Translations under genes and position numbers: made by a program
Part shown: positions 45,688 through 54,585 of the stretch, piece after piece
Layout: the number at the start of each line of letters is the position of its first letter
Position numbering within the stretch: the stretch's first letter is position 1
Notes under the pieces: generated by a model
Seen by the model: the letters and a program-made list of their open reading frames with translations, nothing else
Database searches by the model: none
What the model was told of the DNA's origin: nothing
From: Pseudomonas sp. RC10
GTDB lineage: Bacteria; Pseudomonadota; Gammaproteobacteria; Pseudomonadales; Pseudomonadaceae
Length of the DNA: 64,000 nucleotides
NCBI RefSeq assembly: GCF_038397775.1
Contig: NZ_CP151650.1
Coordinates: 4,588,001-4,652,000, forward strand
Direction: 5' to 3'

Positions 45688-45897
45688 ATGCCCGCGCTCT
45701 ACATCATGATTCCGGTGGCCCTGCTGATCGTCGCGGTGGCGATCTACGTGTTTTTCTGGGCGGTGGACAGCGGCCAGTACGACGACCTGGACGGCCCGGC
45801 GCACAGCATTTTGTTTGACGATCAGGACCCGAGCCACAAGGCCGGGGTGGATGAGGCGTCGGGTAAAGCGGTCCCGAGTGAGAAGAAGATCGGGTGA
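45688..45897 (+). CDS. ccoS: Cytochrome cbb3 assembly protein CcoS
   Basis: A 69-aa protein with one membrane helix (about 3-25, LYIMIPVALLIVAVAIYVFFWAV) followed by SGQYDDLDGPAHSILFDDQ, the diagnostic CcoS segment. It is required for cofactor insertion into cbb3. It has a good GGAGG ribosome binding site 17 bp after ccoI. Last gene of ccoGHIS proper; an outward-facing REP hairpin follows. Confidence 0.93.
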   Translation: MPALYIMIPVALLIVAVAIYVFFWAVDSGQYDDLDGPAHSILFDDQDPSHKAGVDEASGKAVPSEKKIG

Positions 45898-45927
45898 ACA
45901 GTTCAGAGCCCGAGGTGCATTCAACGT

Positions 45928-45999
45928 CGCTATCGCGAGCAAGCTCACTCCTACAGGATGTCGCACAACTCTGTAGGAGTGAGCTTGCTCGCGATAGCG
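45928..45999. repeat. Outward-facing REP hairpin after ccoS
   Basis: CGCTATCGCGAGCAAGCTCA...CTCCTACAG and its exact inverse are separated by 14 bp, a 29-bp perfect inverted repeat. It can form a strong hairpin in the transcript between ccoS and the next gene. Confidence 0.85.
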
Positions 46000-46026
46000 T
46001 CTGTGCACTCACCCTAAAAACATCAG

Positions 46027-46719
46027 ATGCCGCCCATGCCTGACCTCCTTCCCCAACTCCTCTCGGCCCTGATCCTCGGACTGCTCGGCGGCGGTCACTG
46101 CCTGGGCATGTGCGGCGGGCTGATGGGGGCGTTGACGTTGGCCATCCCCAAAGAGCAGCGCAGCCGACGTTTCCGCCTGCTGCTGGCCTACAACCTGGGG
46201 CGCATTTTCAGCTACGCCTGCGCCGGTCTGCTGATTGGATTGGCGGGCTGGGCGGTGGCCAACAGTCCGGGGGCCATGGTGCTGCGGGTAATCGCGGCGC
46301 TGTTGCTGATCTGCATGGGGTTGTACCTGGCGGGGTGGTGGAGCGGCCTGACGCGCATTGAAGGGCTGGGGCGCTGGCTGTGGCGTTACATTCAGCCACT
46401 GGCCAGTCGGATGTTGCCGGTGTCGAGTCTGCCAAGAGCGTTGCTGCTCGGCGCACTGTGGGGCTGGTTGCCCTGCGGGTTGGTCTACAGCACGCTGCTG
46501 TGGTCGGCCAGTCAGGGCAATGCCGTTTACAGCGCGTTGTTGATGCTGGCCTTCGGGCTCGGCACCTGGCCGGTGTTGCTGGCAACGGGACTGGCGGCCG
46601 AACGCACGACGACACTGCTGCGTAAACGCGGCATCCGGATCGCGGGCGGATTGCTGGTGATGCTGTTCGGACTGTGGACCCTGCCGGGGCCGCATCAGCA
46701 TTGGTTGATGGGGCACTAG
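46027..46719 (+). CDS. TauE/SafE-like (UreH-type) membrane protein of the cbb3 maturation cluster
   Basis: A 230-aa protein with about six membrane helices. The first helix region contains GGGHCLGMCGGLMG, a His/Cys/Met motif typical of the UreH-type branch found beside cco and copper genes. A second glycine/cysteine motif, GWLPCGLVYST, lies at about 146-156. Homologues occupy the same place in other Pseudomonas between ccoS and hemN, suggesting a role in metal or redox handling for oxidase assembly (inference from context). The start is uncertain: ATG 46027 or 46036, neither with a clear ribosome binding site. Confidence 0.83.
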   Translation: MPPMPDLLPQLLSALILGLLGGGHCLGMCGGLMGALTLAIPKEQRSRRFRLLLAYNLGRIFSYACAGLLIGLAGWAVANSPGAMVLRVIAALLLICMGLYLAGWWSGLTRIEGLGRWLWRYIQPLASRMLPVSSLPRALLLGALWGWLPCGLVYSTLLWSASQGNAVYSALLMLAFGLGTWPVLLATGLAAERTTTLLRKRGIRIAGGLLVMLFGLWTLPGPHQHWLMGH

Positions 46720-46753
46720 GTATCGCCCTCACATACCGAAGAGGCCCGAATCG

Positions 46754-46858
46754 GTGGGAGACGCCGGAGGAACGACGGCAGCGATGGCGGCGGCTCAATC
46801 ACCCCTGTGCCGCCTGATACACCGCTTCGCTGCCGTCGTTCCTCCGGCGGCTCCCACA
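46754..46858. repeat. REPIN (GTGGGAGACGCCGGAGG type)
   Basis: Left arm GTGGGAGACGCCGGAGGAAC and inverted right arm CGTTCCTCCGGCGGCTCCCAC. The third positions of the arms differ but co-vary. It lies between the TauE-like gene and the hemN promoter. Confidence 0.85.
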
Positions 46859-46896
46859 GAAACAACGCCATCCTTCGCTTTCGCATACGAGCGCCA

Positions 46897-46910
46897 TTGA
46901 CCCAGATCAA
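46897..46910 (+). promoter_or_regulatory. ANR/FNR box upstream of hemN
   Basis: TTGACCCAGATCAA matches the FNR/ANR consensus TTGAT-N4-ATCAA with one mismatch. TAAACT at 46933-46938 would serve as -10, placing the box near -41.5 of a start about 46945, the class II activator position. hemN starts at 46972. ANR itself is encoded just downstream. Confidence 0.75.
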
Positions 46911-46971
46911 TAAACCCCCGTCCTACAGTCCTTAAACTGCCTTTAACGCCAGCCTCCTCGGGACTACCCGC

Positions 46972-48354
46972 ATGCTCGACGACCTTCGTTGGGACTCAGA
47001 CCTCATCCACCGCCACGATCTGACAGGACCGCGTTACACGTCCTACCCCACGGCCGTGCAGTTTCATAATCAGGTTGGCGCGTTCGATCTGCTGCATGCG
47101 TTGCGCGACAGCCGCAAGGCGATGCGCCCGTTGTCGCTGTACGTGCACATCCCGTTCTGCGCCAACATTTGCTACTACTGCGCCTGCAACAAGGTCATCA
47201 CCAAGGACCGAGGCAGGGCGCACGCGTATTTGCAGCGTCTGGAGCAGGAAATCCAGATGATCGCCTGCCATGTCGACGAGCGTCAGGTGGTGGAGCAACT
47301 GCACTTCGGCGGTGGCACCCCGACCTTCCTCAGCCACGTCGAGCTGCGTCAGCTGATGGCGCACCTGCGCAAACACTTCACCCTGCTGGATGAACATTCC
47401 GGCGATTACGGCATCGAGATCGACCCCCGCGAAGCCGATTGGTCGACCATGGGCCTGCTCCGTGAGCTGGGTTTCAACCGTGTCAGCCTCGGCGTTCAGG
47501 ACCTCGACCCGCTCGTGCAACGCGCCATCAACCGCCTGCAAAGCCTCGATGAAACCCGCGCCATCGTCGAAGCGGCCCGCACCCTGCAATTCCGCTCGGT
47601 GAACATCGACCTGATCTACGGCCTGCCGTTGCAGACCCCGGACGGCTTCGCCCGCACCGTGGACGAGGTCATTGCCCTGCAACCTGACCGCCTGTCGGTG
47701 TTCAATTACGCCCACCTGCCGGAGCGTTTCATGCCGCAGCGGCGCATCGACACGGCCCAATTGCCCAGTGCCGAACACAAATTGCAGATGCTTCAACGCA
47801 CCATCGAACAGTTGACTCGCGCCGGTTATCGCTACATCGGCATGGATCATTTCGCCCTCCCCGACGACGACCTGGCGATCGCGCAGGAAGAAGGCACGCT
47901 GCAACGCAATTTTCAGGGCTACACCACCCACGGACATTGCGACCTGATCGGCCTCGGCGTGTCGGCCATCAGTCAGATTGGCGATCTTTATGCGCAAAAC
48001 AGCAGTGATCTGGCCGAATACCAAATGGCCCTCGCCAGCGATCAACTCGCGACCAAACGCGGGCTGCTGTGCAACGAGGACGATCACATTCGCCGCGCCG
48101 TCATCGCGCAATTGATCTGCCATTTCACGCTGGACTTTGCCGCAATCGAAAAACGCTTCGACATCGATTTTCGCGGCTACTTCAACGAAGTTTGGCCAAA
48201 ACTGCTGGCCATGGCCAAAGACGGCCTGATTCATCTGGACGCCAACGGCATCCGGATCACACCCGCCGGACGTCTCTTGGTGCGTTCGGTGTGCATGGTG
48301 TTCGACGCCTACCTCGACTTACAAAACCGTCAGCGTTTTTCCAGAGTGATCTAG
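46972..48354 (+). CDS. hemN: Oxygen-independent coproporphyrinogen III oxidase
   Basis: A 460-aa radical-SAM enzyme that decarboxylates coproporphyrinogen III to protoporphyrinogen IX without O2, supplying heme under low oxygen. The cluster motif is CANICYYCAC near residues 62-71 (Cys-x3-Cys-x2-Cys), followed by FGGGTPTFL and the C-terminal HemN domain. Length is typical for true HemN. It is preceded by an ANR box and followed by anr, so it belongs to the oxygen-limitation regulon that also serves the cbb3 oxidase. Confidence 0.95.
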   Translation: MLDDLRWDSDLIHRHDLTGPRYTSYPTAVQFHNQVGAFDLLHALRDSRKAMRPLSLYVHIPFCANICYYCACNKVITKDRGRAHAYLQRLEQEIQMIACHVDERQVVEQLHFGGGTPTFLSHVELRQLMAHLRKHFTLLDEHSGDYGIEIDPREADWSTMGLLRELGFNRVSLGVQDLDPLVQRAINRLQSLDETRAIVEAARTLQFRSVNIDLIYGLPLQTPDGFARTVDEVIALQPDRLSVFNYAHLPERFMPQRRIDTAQLPSAEHKLQMLQRTIEQLTRAGYRYIGMDHFALPDDDLAIAQEEGTLQRNFQGYTTHGHCDLIGLGVSAISQIGDLYAQNSSDLAEYQMALASDQLATKRGLLCNEDDHIRRAVIAQLICHFTLDFAAIEKRFDIDFRGYFNEVWPKLLAMAKDGLIHLDANGIRITPAGRLLVRSVCMVFDAYLDLQNRQRFSRVI

Positions 48355-48474
48355 GAAATTTCCGCAAAGCCGGCAGGAATCATTTTCACGCCACGGAGGG
48401 CGCGTGCTGGTCGCAAGGTTGAGCCCTGGGCTACCCTTATGACTGATAAGTGTCTTCTCACAAGGAATTTCCCA

Positions 48475-49209
48475 ATGTCTGAGCCAGTCAAAATGCGCGC
48501 TCATACCCAGGCTCACTGCAAGGATTGCAGCCTGGCCCCGCTGTGCCTCCCGCTTTCATTGAACATGGAAGACATGGACGCACTCGACGACATCGTCAAA
48601 CGTGGCCGTCCACTGAAGAAAGGCGAGTTTCTGTTCCGTCAGGGCGACGGGTTCGACTCGGTGTACGCCGTGCGTTCCGGCGCACTGAAAACCTTCAGCC
48701 TCAGTGACAGCGGCGAAGAACAGCTCACCGGTTTCCACCTGCCCAGCGAGCTGGTCGGGCTGTCGGGCATGGACGCTGAGGCCTACCCGGTCTCGGCCCA
48801 AGCGATGGAAACCACGTCGGTCTGCGAGATCCCGTTCGAGCGTCTGGACGAGCTGTCTGTGCAGTTGCCGCAACTGCGACGTCAGTTGATGCGGGTCATG
48901 AGCCGCGAGATTCGTGATGATCAGCAAATGATGCTGTTGCTGTCGAAAAAGACCGCCGATGAGCGCATTGCCACGTTTCTGGTAAACCTCTCCGCCCGTT
49001 TCCGCGCCAGAGGATTCTCGGCCAATCAGTTCCGCCTCAGCATGTCGCGTAACGAGATCGGCAATTACCTGGGGCTCGCCGTGGAAACCGTTTCGCGGGT
49101 GTTTACGCGCTTTCAGCAGAACCAACTGATCTCCGCCGAGGGCAAGGAAATTCACATTCTGGACCCGATCCAGCTGTGCGCCCTGGCCGGAGGTTCGCTG
49201 GAAAGCTGA
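48475..49209 (+). CDS. anr: Oxygen-sensing FNR-family regulator ANR
   Basis: A 244-aa CRP/FNR regulator. Four cysteines (15, 18, 24 and 117) correspond to the [4Fe-4S] ligands of E. coli FNR, giving oxygen sensitivity. A cyclic-nucleotide-fold domain is followed by an HTH whose recognition helix reads [10 protein letters not shown]; Glu, Ser and Arg there contact the TTGAT half-sites. ATG 48475 has AAGGA ahead and places the cysteines correctly; the frame is open to 48439. Its likely target here is hemN. Confidence 0.95.
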   Translation: MSEPVKMRAHTQAHCKDCSLAPLCLPLSLNMEDMDALDDIVKRGRPLKKGEFLFRQGDGFDSVYAVRSGALKTFSLSDSGEEQLTGFHLPSELVGLSGMDAEAYPVSAQAMETTSVCEIPFERLDELSVQLPQLRRQLMRVMSREIRDDQQMMLLLSKKTADERIATFLVNLSARFRARGFSANQFRLSMSRNEIGNYLGLAVETVSRVFTRFQQNQLISAEGKEIHILDPIQLCALAGGSLES

Positions 49210-49276
49210 TGGCCGTCAGGTTCGGGCAGGCTTAGACTACGCTCTTTGTGCGCGTCTTCCTGCCCAGGACCTTTCG

Positions 49277-49810
49277 ATGATTTTCGACGAATTCAGCTTC
49301 AAATCCCTCATCCGCCCGGTCGTGGACTTCCCCAAGCCCGGCGTCATCTTCCGTGACATCACCCCGTTGTTTCAGTCGCCCAAGGCCTTGCGCCTGGTGA
49401 TCGACAGCTTCGTCCAGCGTTACATTGAATCGGAATTCACCCACGTCGGCGCGATGGATGCGCGGGGTTTTCTCATCGGCTCGATCATCGCGTACGAACT
49501 GAACAAGCCGCTGGTGCTGTTTCGCAAACAAGGCAAGCTGCCTGCGGACGTGCTGGCCGAGGGGTATCAGACCGAGTACGGCGAGGCGTTTCTGGAAGTC
49601 CACGCAGACAGCCTGTGCGACGGCGATTCGGTGGTGATGTTCGATGACCTGATCGCCACCGGCGGCACGCTGGTCGCCGCCGCGAACTTGATCCGCCGCA
49701 TGGGCGCCAAGGTCCACGAAGCCGCCGCCATCATCGACCTCCCGGAACTGGGTGGGTCGCAGCGGTTGGAAGACATGGAAATCCCGACGTTCTGCCTCAC
49801 GCAATTCTGA
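49277..49810 (+). CDS. apt: Adenine phosphoribosyltransferase
   Basis: A 177-aa cytoplasmic purine-salvage enzyme converting adenine and PRPP to AMP. The PRPP-binding motif is [13 protein letters not shown] at about 120-132. [14 protein letters not shown] near the N-terminus and MDARGFLIG are also family signatures. The C-terminus ends directly after FCLTQF, a few residues shorter than usual. AGGA precedes the ATG. It follows anr as in P. aeruginosa. Confidence 0.94.
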   Translation: MIFDEFSFKSLIRPVVDFPKPGVIFRDITPLFQSPKALRLVIDSFVQRYIESEFTHVGAMDARGFLIGSIIAYELNKPLVLFRKQGKLPADVLAEGYQTEYGEAFLEVHADSLCDGDSVVMFDDLIATGGTLVAAANLIRRMGAKVHEAAAIIDLPELGGSQRLEDMEIPTFCLTQF

Positions 49811-49920
49811 GCGGCAAGTTTCGAGCTGCAAGTCTTAAGCTGCAAGTTTCGAGCTGCAAGCTGCAAGCTGACCGAGAAGGACCGGACAACCGGATCAGCT
49901 CGCCACTTGCCGCTTGAAGC
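49811..49920. repeat. Intergenic AGCTGCAAG tandem tract
   Basis: Several degenerate copies of AGCTGCAAG and GAGCTGCAAG lie between the convergent apt and recR genes, with a partially inverted GCCGCTTGAAGCTC near 49.91 kb. It is a low-complexity repeat of a kind common after Pseudomonas genes. No function is visible. Confidence 0.6.
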
Positions 49921-50523
49921 TCAAAGCTTTATGGGTTTACGCCCTGCAAACGAGTGCGCCAGGGTCCCGCCGTCTACTAACTCAAGCTCGCCGCCCAACG
50001 GCACGCCGTGGGCGATGCGGGAGGTGATGAGGCCTTTGTCGGTCAGCAGTTGCGCGATGTAATGGGCCGTCGCCTCGCCTTCCACGGTGGGGTTGGTGGC
50101 GAGGATCACTTCCGCGAAGGTGCCCTGCTCTTCGATCCGCGTCATCAGTTGCGGGATGCCAATGGCTTCAGGCCCGAGCCCGTCCAGCGGCGACAGGTGC
50201 CCCTTCAGCACGAAGTAGCGACCGCGATAACCGGTCTGCTCCACCGCATACACGTCCATCGGTCCTTCCACTACGCACAGCAGCGTGTCGTCGCGGCGGT
50301 TGTCCGAGCATTGCGGGCAAAGTTCGTCTTCAGTAAGCGTCCGGCATTGCTTGCAGTGACCGACACCTTCCATGGCCTGACTCAATGCCTGAGCCAGACG
50401 CGAGCCACCGCTGCGATCACGCTCCAGCAGCTGCAACGCCATGCGCTGGGCGGTTTTCTGACCGACGCCGGGCAGGATGCGCAGGGAGTCGATCAACTGG
50501 CGAATCAGGGGGCTGAAGCTCAT
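49921..50523 (-). CDS. recR: Recombination mediator protein RecR
   Basis: A 200-aa protein of the RecFOR pathway, which loads RecA at gaps. An HhH motif at the start ([20 protein letters not shown]), a four-cysteine zinc finger (CKQC ... CPQC) and a Toprim domain ([14 protein letters not shown] ... [15 protein letters not shown]) are in order. Length is standard. In P. aeruginosa recR follows the YbaB gene directly; here a reductase gene and a REPIN are interposed. Confidence 0.96.
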   Translation of the reverse strand: MSFSPLIRQLIDSLRILPGVGQKTAQRMALQLLERDRSGGSRLAQALSQAMEGVGHCKQCRTLTEDELCPQCSDNRRDDTLLCVVEGPMDVYAVEQTGYRGRYFVLKGHLSPLDGLGPEAIGIPQLMTRIEEQGTFAEVILATNPTVEGEATAHYIAQLLTDKGLITSRIAHGVPLGGELELVDGGTLAHSFAGRKPIKL

Positions 50524-50592
50524 TGAAGAAAAGTCTCACAAAAACACGAGACGCGGTTTATACCCGCGCCTCTGACAAGCGTCAAATGGCGC

Positions 50593-51621
50593 TTAGGACA
50601 CCTTCACCACCAGCTTGCCGAAGTTCTTGCCCTCCAGCATGCCGATGAAGGCATCCGGCGCATGTTCCAGGCCTTCGACCACGTCCTCGCGGAACTTGAC
50701 CTTGCCGTCCTTCACCAACGGCACCATGTCGCGCATGAATTCGTCCAGGCGGTGGTAATACTCTTCGTAGACGATGAAGCCCTGAATCCGCGCGCGTTTG
50801 GTCAGCAGGGTTCGCATCAGCAACGGCAAGTAATTCGGGCCCTCCGGCAGACGTTGGGCGTTGTATTGCGCAATGACGCCGCACAGCGGAATGCGGGCAT
50901 GTTGGTTCAGTAACGGGATCACCGCTTCGAAAATCTTGCCGCCGACCAGCTCGAAATAAATGTCGATGCCGCTGGGGCAAGCCTCGCTGAGCTGTTCGGC
51001 GAAGTGTGGGCTCTTGTGATCGATACAGGCGTCGAAGCCCAGCTCATCCATGACATAACGGCACTTGTCGATGCCCCCGGCAATGCCCACGACGCGCAGG
51101 CCGTGGAGCTTGGCGACCTGGCCCACCACCGAACCCACCGCGCCGGACGCCGCCGCCACCACCAGGGTTTCACCGGCTTTGGGTTGGCCGATGTGCATCA
51201 ACCCCATGTAGCCGGTGATCCCCGGCATGCCGAGCACCCCGACCGCCATCGACGGGCTGGGCAGGTCTTTGGGCATGGCCATGAGGTTTTTGCCGTCAGA
51301 GATGCTGTGGGTCTGCCAGCCGGTCTGCCCCACGACCAGATCACCCTCGTTGAATGCAGGGTTGCGCGATTGCTCGACCACGCTGACTGCGCCGCCTTCC
51401 ATCACCCCGTCGATTTCCACCGGTGGCGCGTAGGACGGCGCATCGCTCATGCGACCGCGCATGTAAGGGTCGAGGGACAGGTACAGCGTGCGCAGTTGAA
51501 CCTGACCGTCTTGCAGGTCGGGCAACGCCTCGCGTTCAAGTCGGAAGTTTTCCGGGGTCGGCGAGCCTTCGGGGCGTGAGGCGAGGACGATACGCTGGTT
51601 GAGGATCAGTTCTTGCGACAT
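50593..51621 (-). CDS. NADP-dependent MDR oxidoreductase (CurA-like)
   Basis: A 342-aa medium-chain reductase/dehydrogenase of the leukotriene-B4-dehydrogenase/CurA branch, lacking the structural zinc cysteines. The N-terminal ESLSLDPYMRGRMSD-like signature (LYLSLDPYMRGRM) is present, with the NADPH-binding motif AASGAVGSVVGQVAK at about 153-167. These enzymes reduce the C=C bond of enones or curcumin-like compounds. The start codon follows GGAGCGG. It sits between ybaB and recR and appears inserted into that housekeeping cluster. Confidence 0.9.
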   Translation of the reverse strand: MSQELILNQRIVLASRPEGSPTPENFRLEREALPDLQDGQVQLRTLYLSLDPYMRGRMSDAPSYAPPVEIDGVMEGGAVSVVEQSRNPAFNEGDLVVGQTGWQTHSISDGKNLMAMPKDLPSPSMAVGVLGMPGITGYMGLMHIGQPKAGETLVVAAASGAVGSVVGQVAKLHGLRVVGIAGGIDKCRYVMDELGFDACIDHKSPHFAEQLSEACPSGIDIYFELVGGKIFEAVIPLLNQHARIPLCGVIAQYNAQRLPEGPNYLPLLMRTLLTKRARIQGFIVYEEYYHRLDEFMRDMVPLVKDGKVKFREDVVEGLEHAPDAFIGMLEGKNFGKLVVKVS

Positions 51622-51730
51622 CGGGAGCGGCTCCTTGAATGGCTATAAAAAGCAGACCGTGGCTGTCGGGCGGCGTTCGGTTGAGGTGATGGGCAATATG
51701 GCATTCGTCATAACTTGTGGATACCGATCC

Positions 51731-51820
51731 TGTAGGAGCGCGCTTGCCCGCGATTGCAGTGTGTCAGGCAATGCATCCGTTACAGAGACACCGTCATCGC
51801 GGGCAAGCGCGCTCCTACAG
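51731..51820. repeat. REPIN (GTAGGAGCGCGCTTGCCCGCGAT type)
   Basis: Perfect inverted arms GTAGGAGCGCGCTTGCCCGC and GCGGGCAAGCGCGCTCCTAC with a loop of about 40 bp. It is the complete version of the REPIN interrupted by the IS110 element near 5.6 kb. Confidence 0.9.
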
Positions 51821-51843
51821 GTCATGTGCCCTACCCCGGACAC

Positions 51844-51873
51844 AAAAATGCCAGGCACGAGGCCTGGCATTTG
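51844..51873 (-). terminator. Rho-independent terminator of dnaX-ebfC
   Basis: On the minus strand ATGCCAGGC-CTC-GTGCCTGGCAT followed by TTTTTG, about 25 bp after the ebfC stop. Confidence 0.85.
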
Positions 51874-51895
51874 GGGTGACGCAACGACCGTTCGA

Positions 51896-52222
51896 TCAGA
51901 ACGGCAGTTTCATGCCCGGCGGCAGTTGCATACCGGCGGTCATGCTGGCGGTTTTTTCCTGGCTCGCGGCTTCGATCTTGCGCACGGCGTCGTTGACGGC
52001 GGCGGCGATCAGGTCTTCGAGGACGTCTTTGTCCTCCTGCATCAAGCTGTCGTCCAGGCTCACGCGCTTGACGTCGTGACGACCGGTCATGACCACACTC
52101 ACCAGGCCTGCGCCCGATTGGCCGGTCACTTCGGCATTGGCCAGTTCTTCCTGCATCTTGGCCATTTTTTCCTGCATTTGCTGGGCCTGCTTCATCAGGC
52201 CTGCCATGCCACCTTTCATCAT
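51896..52222 (-). CDS. ebfC: YbaB/EbfC nucleoid-associated protein
   Basis: A 108-aa DNA-binding protein. A methionine- and glutamine-rich N-terminal helix ([19 protein letters not shown]) is followed by the YbaB core strands ([26 protein letters not shown]) and a C-terminal helix. GGAG lies upstream of the ATG. It is directly downstream of dnaX, the conserved arrangement, and is followed by a terminator. Confidence 0.95.
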   Translation of the reverse strand: MMKGGMAGLMKQAQQMQEKMAKMQEELANAEVTGQSGAGLVSVVMTGRHDVKRVSLDDSLMQEDKDVLEDLIAAAVNDAVRKIEAASQEKTASMTAGMQLPPGMKLPF

Positions 52223-52288
52223 GGTTGTTCTCCTCGAAAGTCGATGGGTCGTTGCGCGGCGCTGTTAAAGCTTAGCGCCTCGCGGTCA

Positions 52289-54430
52289 TTAAGGGGTCGT
52301 CGGTGCATCCACGGGGGCAATCGTATCTTCCCGGATGATCGCGCCAAACTGCTGCATCATCTGCTGGATGAACGGATCGCTTTGAATCGACGCCTCCGCC
52401 TGGCGCTGACGATCGGCACGCCGACGCGCCGCTGCCTGGGCCGGGGTTTCCTGTTCGGGCTTGATCAGCTCGATGGTCAGATTGAGGGCGCGTTCGTGGT
52501 ATTGGTTCAGCGCGTCGTTCAAACGACGCTGTTGCGTCGGGTTGAACAGCGCACTGTGTGCCGGGTCCAGGTGCAACAGCCAGTTGTCGCCGTCCACTGA
52601 AATGAGCGTGCAGTTGGCGGCGATGCTGCCGGTCATGCCGGAAATCGGCAGTTTCGGGAACAGGTCGAGCCAGTCCGCGGCCAGGCCTGTGGCAGGCTTG
52701 GCGGCTGGCAGCAGTTCGGGCTCTTTCTCCACGGCCTCCACTGTTTCGTGAGCCAAGTCATCGAGATAGGCGAACGACGCAGGATCGATGTCCACGTCCG
52801 GTTCGTAATAATCGTCGTCCGGTGGCGGCTCGTCGTCGCGCTCCATGGGCGCAGGAACATACGGCACAGCATCGGGCACGTGTTCGAGCATCGCCGGGGT
52901 GACGGTCTCGGCAGCGGCTTGCAGCTGCGCTTCGGATTCCACTTCCGGTGCATCCGGGACCGGGCTCGCCGGGGCGGGCGTCGGCATCGGCGTGAGGTCG
53001 GGCTGTTCGGCCACGGTATCCAGGACCGGCTCGGGAATGGCTTCGACAACGGGGGCTACCACCGGCTCGGGCTCCGGCGCGGGGGTGTTGATCGACTGCG
53101 CAGCCTTGGGCTCGTTCCAGGGCAGATCAACTTCTTCAACCGGTGCGGGCGGCTGGACAGCGTCTGCGAACGGGGCCGGGGTTTCCACGGGAGGCGGGGT
53201 CGCGACAGGGGCTTGCGCAAGGGGCGCCGGGATGTAAGCCGGAACCGACGCAACAGGGGCTGCACCGGCCACCGCTGTCTGGGAATCAACCGTGGCCGGG
53301 TTGATCCCCACTGACTTTAGCGGCTGTCTCGGCGCGTTGTCGCTGTCGGCCGGGCGGAACGCCAGCATGCGCAGCAGCACCATTTCGAAGCCGCCACGGG
53401 GGTCCGGTGCCAAAGGCAGGTCGCGACGACCGATCAGGCCCATCTGGTAGTAAAACTGCACATCTTCGGCAGGCAGCGCCTGAGCCAGTGCCAACACGCG
53501 TTCGCGGTCGCCATGGCCGTTGTCCACGCCTTCAGGCAGTGCCTGGGCGATGGCCACGCGGTGCAGCACATTGAGAATTTCCGAGAGCACGCCGTTCCAG
53601 TCAGGCCCCTGTTCGGCGAGATGGCGCACGGCTTCGAGCAACGAGCGCGCATCGCCGTCGATCAACGCCGTGAGGACGTCATAGACCTGGCCATGATCCA
53701 GCGTGCCGAGCATCGCCCGAACGTCGGTGGCAAGCACCTTGCCTTCACCGAACGCGATGGCCTGATCCGTGAGGCTCATGGCGTCGCGCATCGAGCCGTC
53801 GGCGGCGCGGCCCAGCAGCCACAGCGCGTCGTCTTCGAACGGAATGTTTTCAGCGCCGAGCACGTGGGTCAGGTGCTCGACCACGCGCTCGGGCGTCATG
53901 TTTTTCAGCGAGAACTGCAGGCAACGCGACAGGATGGTCGCGGGCAGTTTCTGCGGGTCAGTGGTCGCGAGGATGAATTTGACGTAGGGCGGCGGCTCTT
54001 CCAGCGTCTTGAGCAAGGCGTTGAACGAGTGGCTGGAGAGCATGTGCACTTCGTCGATCAGGTAGACCTTGAAGCGTCCGCGGCTCGGGGCGTACTGCAC
54101 GTTGTCGAGCAGTTCGCGGGTGTCTTCGACCTTGGTGCGGCTCGCGGCGTCGATCTCGATCAGGTCGACGAAACGGCCCTCGTCGATCTCCCGGCAGACC
54201 GAACATTCGCCACAGGGCGAAGACGTGATGCCGGTTTCGCAGTTCAGGCACTTGGCGATGATCCGCGCGATGGTGGTCTTGCCGACGCCCCGCGTGCCGG
54301 TGAACAGATAGGCGTGGTGCAGGCGTTGGCTGTCCAGGGCGTTGATCAAGGCCTTGAGCACATGGGTCTGGCCGACCATTTCGCGGAACGAGCGCGGACG
54401 CCATTTACGTGCAAGAACCTGATAACTCAT
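52289..54430 (-). CDS. dnaX: DNA polymerase III subunits gamma and tau
   Basis: A 713-aa clamp-loader ATPase. The AAA+ domain has Walker A GTRGVGKT, a zinc module with Cys in CLNCETG and CGECSVC, Walker B-type LIDEVH and sensor SRC. Domain III follows to about residue 365. A long linker (about 365-590) is very rich in Pro, Ala, Glu and Val. The C-terminal tau domain (about 590-713) binds the polymerase alpha subunit and the helicase. I did not identify a programmed-frameshift site that would give a separate gamma. It is in an operon with ebfC. Confidence 0.95.
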   Translation of the reverse strand: MSYQVLARKWRPRSFREMVGQTHVLKALINALDSQRLHHAYLFTGTRGVGKTTIARIIAKCLNCETGITSSPCGECSVCREIDEGRFVDLIEIDAASRTKVEDTRELLDNVQYAPSRGRFKVYLIDEVHMLSSHSFNALLKTLEEPPPYVKFILATTDPQKLPATILSRCLQFSLKNMTPERVVEHLTHVLGAENIPFEDDALWLLGRAADGSMRDAMSLTDQAIAFGEGKVLATDVRAMLGTLDHGQVYDVLTALIDGDARSLLEAVRHLAEQGPDWNGVLSEILNVLHRVAIAQALPEGVDNGHGDRERVLALAQALPAEDVQFYYQMGLIGRRDLPLAPDPRGGFEMVLLRMLAFRPADSDNAPRQPLKSVGINPATVDSQTAVAGAAPVASVPAYIPAPLAQAPVATPPPVETPAPFADAVQPPAPVEEVDLPWNEPKAAQSINTPAPEPEPVVAPVVEAIPEPVLDTVAEQPDLTPMPTPAPASPVPDAPEVESEAQLQAAAETVTPAMLEHVPDAVPYVPAPMERDDEPPPDDDYYEPDVDIDPASFAYLDDLAHETVEAVEKEPELLPAAKPATGLAADWLDLFPKLPISGMTGSIAANCTLISVDGDNWLLHLDPAHSALFNPTQQRRLNDALNQYHERALNLTIELIKPEQETPAQAAARRRADRQRQAEASIQSDPFIQQMMQQFGAIIREDTIAPVDAPTTP

Positions 54431-54585
54431 TGAAAACCGTCGCGACTGGGATGCGGAAGACCGCTAATGCTAGCGGAGCGGGGCCAAAATTGCATCCGGC
54501 CAATATGAGTACACGCATATAAGGAATCTGCCGCTAGACTGCCATCACTGTCCGATAGCACCGTTTTGCTCTTAAAGGAGACCCT

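Noticed and set aside
54431..54585. Possible 4.5S RNA (ffs) gene between dnaX and the binding-protein gene
   Set aside because: P. aeruginosa has ffs near dnaX, but the conserved SRP-RNA core (GGAAGGAAGCAGCC) is absent here.
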